Origin: MED-G105 sp039025235
GTDB taxonomy: Bacteria > Pseudomonadota > Alphaproteobacteria > Caulobacterales > Parvularculaceae
Assembly: GCA_039025235.1 (NCBI GenBank)
Contig: JBCCOS010000001.1
Span: 62,001-126,000, forward strand
Direction of reading: 5' to 3'
DNA: 64,000 bases
Each line of letters begins with the position of its first letter. The first letter of the stretch is position 1. The position numbers and the translations under genes were made by a program. This document shows positions 59,780 to 64,000 of this stretch, piece after piece. The notes below the pieces were generated by a model, which was not told the DNA's origin, did not search any database, and saw only the letters and a program-made list of their open reading frames with translations.

Positions 59780-60736
59780 CTAAGGTCTAACATAAAGCAA
59801 TACAGGCCAAGAATTATGATTGAGCCGATTAATTCTTTTGAAGCCAGCTTGCACATAGGCCGCTTCAACAGATTGTTCCTGATCTGAAAGTAGTCCTGCC
59901 AACATGATGCGGCCAAAAGCGTTTGCATTGGCCGCCATTTCTGGTGCCAGCTCTATGAGCGGACCGGCTAAAATGTTTGCAAAGGTGAAGTCAAAAGGGG
60001 CTGCGTCTCTGATGGCTTTGTGATCAAAGCCATTAGAGACCTCGAAACGTATTTTATCAGAAACGCCGTTGAGTTTCGCGTTCTCACGGGCGATTTCAAT
60101 AGAGGTTTGATCTATATCAACCGCCAATACCTCCGTATCCCATATTTTAGCAGCAGCAATAGCCAATACGCCCGAGCCACAACCCAAGTCGAGTATACTT
60201 CCAGGGTTGGCGCCAACAAACCGGCTCAAGAGAGTAAGGCATCCCGATGTTGTCGGATGGTGCCCCGTTCCAAAAGCTTGATTAGCGTCAATTTGAATAT
60301 TGATGGTATCATCGTTCTCTGTCACTTTGTCAGCGTCGTGAATGCCATAGAGAACGAAGCGGCCTGCCTCAACAACGCCTAATCCCCCGAGTGAATGGGC
60401 AACCCAATCGCGGTTCTCTAGCTCTTCCATGCGGCCGAGATCGACGTTGGCAAACGCTGGCGCGAACTTTTTCATTTTTTCGTGGAGCAGCGGTTCATCC
60501 GGTTTACCAAAAAAATAGGCTTCCAACGACCACGTCCCACTTTCATCGAGTGTTTCATCAATCGACGGGTCGCCATCGGATCCATAACGATGGTTCGGTG
60601 CCTTATCATCATGCTCGCACCGGGTCAGGGCAACCGCTTCTGCTGGTGGATCTAAAACTTCAGAAAGAAAAAAGGCGCCTTTATCAAGCGCACCCTTTGG
60701 TCCTTTCCAGGTTATTTTGAAAGTTGCAATACTCAT
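59780..60736 (-). CDS. prmA: Ribosomal protein L11 methyltransferase PrmA
   Basis: About 318 residues from ATG 60736 (MSIATFKITWKGPKG); a GTG 48 nt upstream is less likely. The substrate-binding N-terminus (EVLDPPAEAVALT) is followed by the SAM motif SILDLGCGSGVLAIAAAKIW, AVDIDQTSIEIARENAKLNG and FTFANILAGPLIELA, which is diagnostic for PrmA; FGTGHHPTTSGCL also matches. It trimethylates ribosomal protein L11. It is likely cotranscribed with the downstream aminopeptidase. Confidence 0.93.
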   Translation of the reverse strand: MSIATFKITWKGPKGALDKGAFFLSEVLDPPAEAVALTRCEHDDKAPNHRYGSDGDPSIDETLDESGTWSLEAYFFGKPDEPLLHEKMKKFAPAFANVDLGRMEELENRDWVAHSLGGLGVVEAGRFVLYGIHDADKVTENDDTINIQIDANQAFGTGHHPTTSGCLTLLSRFVGANPGSILDLGCGSGVLAIAAAKIWDTEVLAVDIDQTSIEIARENAKLNGVSDKIRFEVSNGFDHKAIRDAAPFDFTFANILAGPLIELAPEMAANANAFGRIMLAGLLSDQEQSVEAAYVQAGFKRINRLNHNSWPVLLYVRP

Positions 60737-60785
60737 AATAAAGCGTAACACATTCATGGGGGCAATGTATTGGCATAATTTCACT

Positions 60786-60892
60786 CAAAAGCCGTTCTGT
60801 TTCAAATGGAAACGATGCGCGATTTTGGGTCTTTGTCATAACGCATTTCCGGGCGCTTGGGCCAGTGGCTATTTGAGCGAGGAATGCTTTAG
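60786..60892 (-). repeat. Composite palindromic repeat, decayed copy
   Basis: Same order as copies 1 and 2: a B-like unit (AAAAGCCGTTCTGTTTCAAATGGAAACG) then an A-like unit with ends ACGCATTTCC and GGAATGCTTTAG but a diverged centre. It lies between the uvrD 3' end and prmA. Confidence 0.6.
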
Positions 60893-60923
60893 GTGTGAGC
60901 GAGTAACGTTATTGACGTTGCTA

Positions 60924-61038
60924 TTTGCCAACGTCTTTTGGCAAAAGCCAAACTTAGCCAGACCAAACTTAGTCATGCCAAACGTAACCGTGCCGAATTT
61001 AGCTGTGCCGAAGTAGCTGTGCCAAATTTAGCTGTGAA
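60924..61038 (+). repeat. Hairpin followed by six degenerate 15-bp tandem units
   Basis: A perfect inverted repeat (TTTGCCAA/TTGGCAAA, 60924-60945) is followed by AAACTTAGCCAGACC, AAACTTAGTCATGCC, AAACGTAACCGTGCC, GAATTTAGCTGTGCC, a 14-bp GAAGTAGCTGTGCC and AAATTTAGCTGTGAA (60950-61038). One frame would read as PNLxx pentads, but there is no start with a ribosome site. The rest of the 370-bp gap (60737-61106) holds the decayed repeat and no gene. Confidence 0.75.
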
Positions 61039-61106
61039 AGAGGCAAAAGGATTTATTTATTTTGACTTAGCCTCATACCCGACGTTCAAGACTCATCTTG
61101 ATATGG

Positions 61107-63455
61107 TCAGGCAGCTTCCAAAAATGTATCAATTACCTTCTTTGGTCCGGAGTGTTCAAAGTCAACGGTAAGCTTTTGACCTTCTGCCGCTTTGACCCGG
61201 CCGTACCCAAACTTTTGATGAAATACCCTTGCACCGATGGCGAATTTCACTTCTCCAGGAGCACTGACTGAAACTGTCGTGGCGCGTCCGTCAATCATTG
61301 GTGGCTCTGTTTTGGGGCGAGACGTCGCTGAGCGGGCGCGTCTCCAACCTGGATTATCATAATAGGTGTCGGTCTCAAGGCGCGCGCCGTCGAACTGTGA
61401 ATGACTGGCAAAATTATCCGCTGCATTACCGTACAGTCCGGGCTTAGATACAACCTCAACAAATTCGTCTGGCAATTCATCAATAAACCGAGAAGGCATC
61501 TGTGATCGCCATGATCCGTATACTTGTCTGTTGGCCGCGAATGAAATTCGGCAACTTTCCTCAGCACGGGTCACACCCACATAAGCGAGGCGCCGTTCTT
61601 CCTCAAGGGCCGCTGTTCCTCCTTCATCAATGGATCGTTTTGATGGAAATATTTCTTCTTCCCAACCTGGCAGAAACACAATCGGAAACTCGAGGCCCTT
61701 AGCTGCATGCAAGGTCATAAGCCAAACCTGGCCGTCACCTGTGTCCTCTTGGTGTTCAGCAACCAGCGCGACATGGTCGAGATAAGCTGCCATGCTATCA
61801 AATTCAGAAACAGCTTGGACAATTTCTTTCAAGTTATCCAGTTTTGAATCGGCTTTTGCCGACTTGGAATTTTTCCAATAATCCGTATAGCCTGATTCCT
61901 CAAGGATAAGCTCGGCAAGGTCTCGTGGTGAGAAATTCTCTGATTCCCCCGTCCACCGGTCAACCATTTCAACGAATTTGCGCAGGGCGTTTCGTCCCGC
62001 AGCATGAAGGTCATCTGTCTCTAAAAGGGCCCGACTTGCTTGCATTCGCGAGAGCCCTTGTGCCCTTGCGAATGAATGAATAGCATTCATCGTCTGCCCG
62101 CCAAGTTTGCGGGCCGGCTTGTTCGCTATCCTATCAAAGGCAAGGTCGTCATTTTGAGATCGCACCAGACGAAAGTACGCTATTGCGTCGCGTGTTTCTT
62201 CGCGTTCATAGAACCGAGGACCACCGACAACACGGTAAGGTAAGCCGAGAGCATTGAATCGGTCTTCGAACGAACGCATCTGAAATGACGCGCGAACCAA
62301 AACAGCCATGTCGGAAAGCGCTCGGCCTTTTTGTTGTTCTGCCTCAAGATCATCGCTTATTAGACGGGCTTCTTCTTCACCATCCCAAACACCGCGAATG
62401 GTAACCGGTTCGCCGTCTTCACGCTCAGTCCATAGCGTTTTTCCGAGGCGAGCCTTATTGGCCGAGATTAAACCGCTGGCTGCCCCAAGTATCGCTGGGG
62501 AGGACCGGTAGTTTCTTTCAAGGCGTATAACTTTCGCCCCCTCAAAGTCTTTTTCGAAGCGTAGAATATTTTCCACTTCCGCACCACGCCAGCCATAAAT
62601 CGATTGGTCATCGTCGCCAACGCAACAGATATTTTTATGTTTCTGTGCGAGAAGTCTTAACCACAAATACTGTGCAATATTTGTATCTTGATACTCGTCG
62701 ACGAGCATATATCGAAAACGTTTTTGGTAAAGTTCCAGCACGTCATTGTGATTTTGAAAAATAGTAACAACGTGCACGAGAAGATCGCCGAAGTCGACGG
62801 CATTCAGTGTGGTTAAGCGTGATTGATACGCCCGGTAGAGATCAAGCCCGCGCCCGTCCGCAAAAAAATAGGCTTCATTCGTCGGCACTTTATCAGGCGT
62901 TAGGCCACGGTTTTTCCATCCATCTATACCGGCGGCAAGCCCACGACCGGTCCATCTTTTTTCATCTAACTCTGCGTCGATAATGACTTGTTTGGCGAGG
63001 CGAATTTGATCGTCTGTGTCAAGAATAGTGAAGTTTGATTTCAGTCCAACCAATTCTGCATGCCGACGCAGTATCATATTTCCAATTGAGTGAAATGTGC
63101 CGAGCCACCCCATTCCCTCGACGGCGTCTCCAATAAATGAGCGAACACGCTCTTTCATTTCGCGTGCCGCTTTGTTGGTGAATGTTACTGCCAGGATCTC
63201 AAATGGCCGGGCTCTTCCGCTATCGAGTAAGTGCGCAATGCGCGCTGTCAACGCGCGTGTTTTTCCGGTGCCTGCTCCTGCCAGCATGAGCACAGGACCG
63301 TCGAGTGTTTCAACAGCGGCGCGTTGTTCTTCATTTAAACCATTCAGATAGGATGAAGTGCTTCTTGGTAAAGCGTCACCAAGGCGAGGGTCAGAACGTA
63401 GTCTGTTCGCGACGGCGGCTGCCATTGCTCTTTCGGAAATTGGAGGTTGAGTCAT
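61107..63455 (-). CDS. uvrD: UvrD/PcrA-family DNA helicase
   Basis: A 782-residue superfamily 1A helicase. The Q motif YLNGLNEEQRAAVET leads into Walker A LAGAGTGKTRALTARIAHLL; Walker B MLVDEYQDTN, GDDDQSIYGWRGA, VIRLERNYRSS, LMTLHAAKGLEFPIVFL and AYVGVTRAEE are motifs II-VI. The C-terminus (GARVFHQKFGYGRVKAAEG) is the Tudor-like fold that binds RNA polymerase in PcrA/UvrD. The 3'-5' helicase acts in nucleotide excision and mismatch repair and clears the fork. It is divergent from the YegP-like gene. Confidence 0.95.
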   Translation of the reverse strand: MTQPPISERAMAAAVANRLRSDPRLGDALPRSTSSYLNGLNEEQRAAVETLDGPVLMLAGAGTGKTRALTARIAHLLDSGRARPFEILAVTFTNKAAREMKERVRSFIGDAVEGMGWLGTFHSIGNMILRRHAELVGLKSNFTILDTDDQIRLAKQVIIDAELDEKRWTGRGLAAGIDGWKNRGLTPDKVPTNEAYFFADGRGLDLYRAYQSRLTTLNAVDFGDLLVHVVTIFQNHNDVLELYQKRFRYMLVDEYQDTNIAQYLWLRLLAQKHKNICCVGDDDQSIYGWRGAEVENILRFEKDFEGAKVIRLERNYRSSPAILGAASGLISANKARLGKTLWTEREDGEPVTIRGVWDGEEEARLISDDLEAEQQKGRALSDMAVLVRASFQMRSFEDRFNALGLPYRVVGGPRFYEREETRDAIAYFRLVRSQNDDLAFDRIANKPARKLGGQTMNAIHSFARAQGLSRMQASRALLETDDLHAAGRNALRKFVEMVDRWTGESENFSPRDLAELILEESGYTDYWKNSKSAKADSKLDNLKEIVQAVSEFDSMAAYLDHVALVAEHQEDTGDGQVWLMTLHAAKGLEFPIVFLPGWEEEIFPSKRSIDEGGTAALEEERRLAYVGVTRAEESCRISFAANRQVYGSWRSQMPSRFIDELPDEFVEVVSKPGLYGNAADNFASHSQFDGARLETDTYYDNPGWRRARSATSRPKTEPPMIDGRATTVSVSAPGEVKFAIGARVFHQKFGYGRVKAAEGQKLTVDFEHSGPKKVIDTFLEAA

Positions 63456-63589
63456 GACTGTTATATAGCGCAGCGAGCTTGATTCTTAAACCAAGGGAGT
63501 TCTTTCTGCGGCCAATTGTACGCTTTGCGTATCGCCTTGTGAGCAACTTCAGACTATACTCAGACCATCGTAATTTGGGAGGCTTTGAA

Positions 63590-63925
63590 GTGAGCGGAAA
63601 ATTTGAAGTTTACAAAGACAAAGGCGGTGAGTTCAGGTTTCGTCTCAAGGCCGCGAATGGACAGACAATCCTTGCAAGTGAAGGTTATAAGGAGCGTGGC
63701 GGTGTTATGAACGGGATCGAGTCTGTTCAAAAGAATGCCACCGATGAAACTCGGTTTGAGAAAAAAGAATCCACCAATGGGAAGCCCTATTTTGTCCTTA
63801 AGGCTGGCAACAACCAAGTCATCGGGAACTCCGAAATATACGAGAGCGCGGATGCCCGTGACAATGGCATCTCAAGCGTCATGTCAAATGCGCCTGATGC
63901 TTCAATTGATGATCAAACGACGTGA
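63590..63925 (+). CDS. YegP / DUF1508 family protein
   Basis: A 111-residue protein made of two tandem DUF1508 repeats: KFEVYKDKGGEFRFRLKAAN...ILASEGYKERGGVMNGIESV and FEKKESTNGKPYFVLKAGNN...VIGNSEIYESADARDNGISS. I set the start at GTG 63590, 7 nt after GGGAGG; an earlier in-frame ATG at 63479 would add a segment foreign to the family. Length equals E. coli YegP (~110). The function is unknown. It is divergent from uvrD with 134 bp between. Confidence 0.88.
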   Translation: MSGKFEVYKDKGGEFRFRLKAANGQTILASEGYKERGGVMNGIESVQKNATDETRFEKKESTNGKPYFVLKAGNNQVIGNSEIYESADARDNGISSVMSNAPDASIDDQTT

Positions 63926-64000
63926 AGGTTTTTAGCGTTTGTAGGTCAACGGAAAACTACATGAGCTGAAATGCTACTGAACCGCTTTTAGAAGCTGCGG

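Noticed and set aside
1..64000. tRNA/rRNA genes, CRISPR arrays, transposases, integrases, attachment sites
   Set aside because: Looked for T-loop motifs, regular short repeats with unique spacers, and transposase or integrase motifs; none seen.

Overview
The window is a piece of an alphaproteobacterial chromosome with roughly balanced base composition. The evidence is a CtrA master regulator that keeps its phosphoacceptor Asp and its C-terminal Ala-Ala, GANTC (CcrM-type) sites clustered at a key promoter, an alphaproteobacterial dcw order (mraZ-rsmH-ftsL-ftsI-murE-murF-mraY-murD-ftsW-murG-murC-murB-ddl-ftsQ-ftsA-ftsZ, then lpxC-bamD-recN-ligA), a DUF1285/Nudix/CCA block, and an ECF sigma factor beside an FAD oxidoreductase/DUF1365 pair. 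The genus cannot be fixed from the sequence alone.

Layout. 1-4041: the start of an ECF (RpoE/ChrR-like) sigma gene, running off the left edge, divergent from an FAD oxidoreductase, a DUF1365 gene and a secreted NTF2-like protein. 4277-5634: both subunits of a 3-oxoacid CoA-transferase. 5676-7590 (minus): cutA, a probable 37-residue membrane peptide, a gamma-carbonic-anhydrase-like hexapeptide protein and a glycerate-kinase-like enzyme. 7760-12159: a membrane protein, a cysteine-synthase-family PLP enzyme and a Tat-exported PhoX-type phosphatase. 12160-14124: an accessory island holding an Rhs core relic, a toxin-tip/immunity pair whose toxin is frameshifted, and a flagellin-like gene. 14332-21574 (minus): a MoxR / DUF58 / BatA-DUF4159 / VWA membrane-protein operon. 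22300-27148: SppA, DUF1285, CoA-pyrophosphatase-type Nudix, CCA-adding enzyme. 27325-28017 (minus): ctrA. 28018-29321: a long control region with GANTC sites, a five-box MraZ operator and a leader of about 540 nt. 29322-57767: division and cell-wall cluster followed by lpxC, bamD, recN and ligA. 57872-63925: aminopeptidase P, prmA, uvrD/pcrA (all minus) and a YegP-like gene.

How it fits together. CtrA sits next to the dcw operon, and the ftsA-ftsZ gap holds a perfect CtrA box (TTAA-N7-TTAA) plus a near-perfect one, so ctrA and its likely target ftsZ are in one neighbourhood. The promoter region before mraZ carries three GANTC sites directly abutting five TCCCAT-type repeats at exact 10-bp phase, which implies joint cell-cycle and MraZ control. 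Several envelope or division proteins carry unusual extra segments: FtsI (about 310 extra N-terminal residues with an additional membrane helix), FtsA, MurC, and the tails of RecN and BamD.

A family of composite palindromic intergenic repeats of about 105 bp occurs in four good copies and one decayed copy, mostly at gene 3' ends. It supplies the stop codons of ctrA and the aminopeptidase gene. No tRNA, rRNA, CRISPR array, transposase or integrase was seen.
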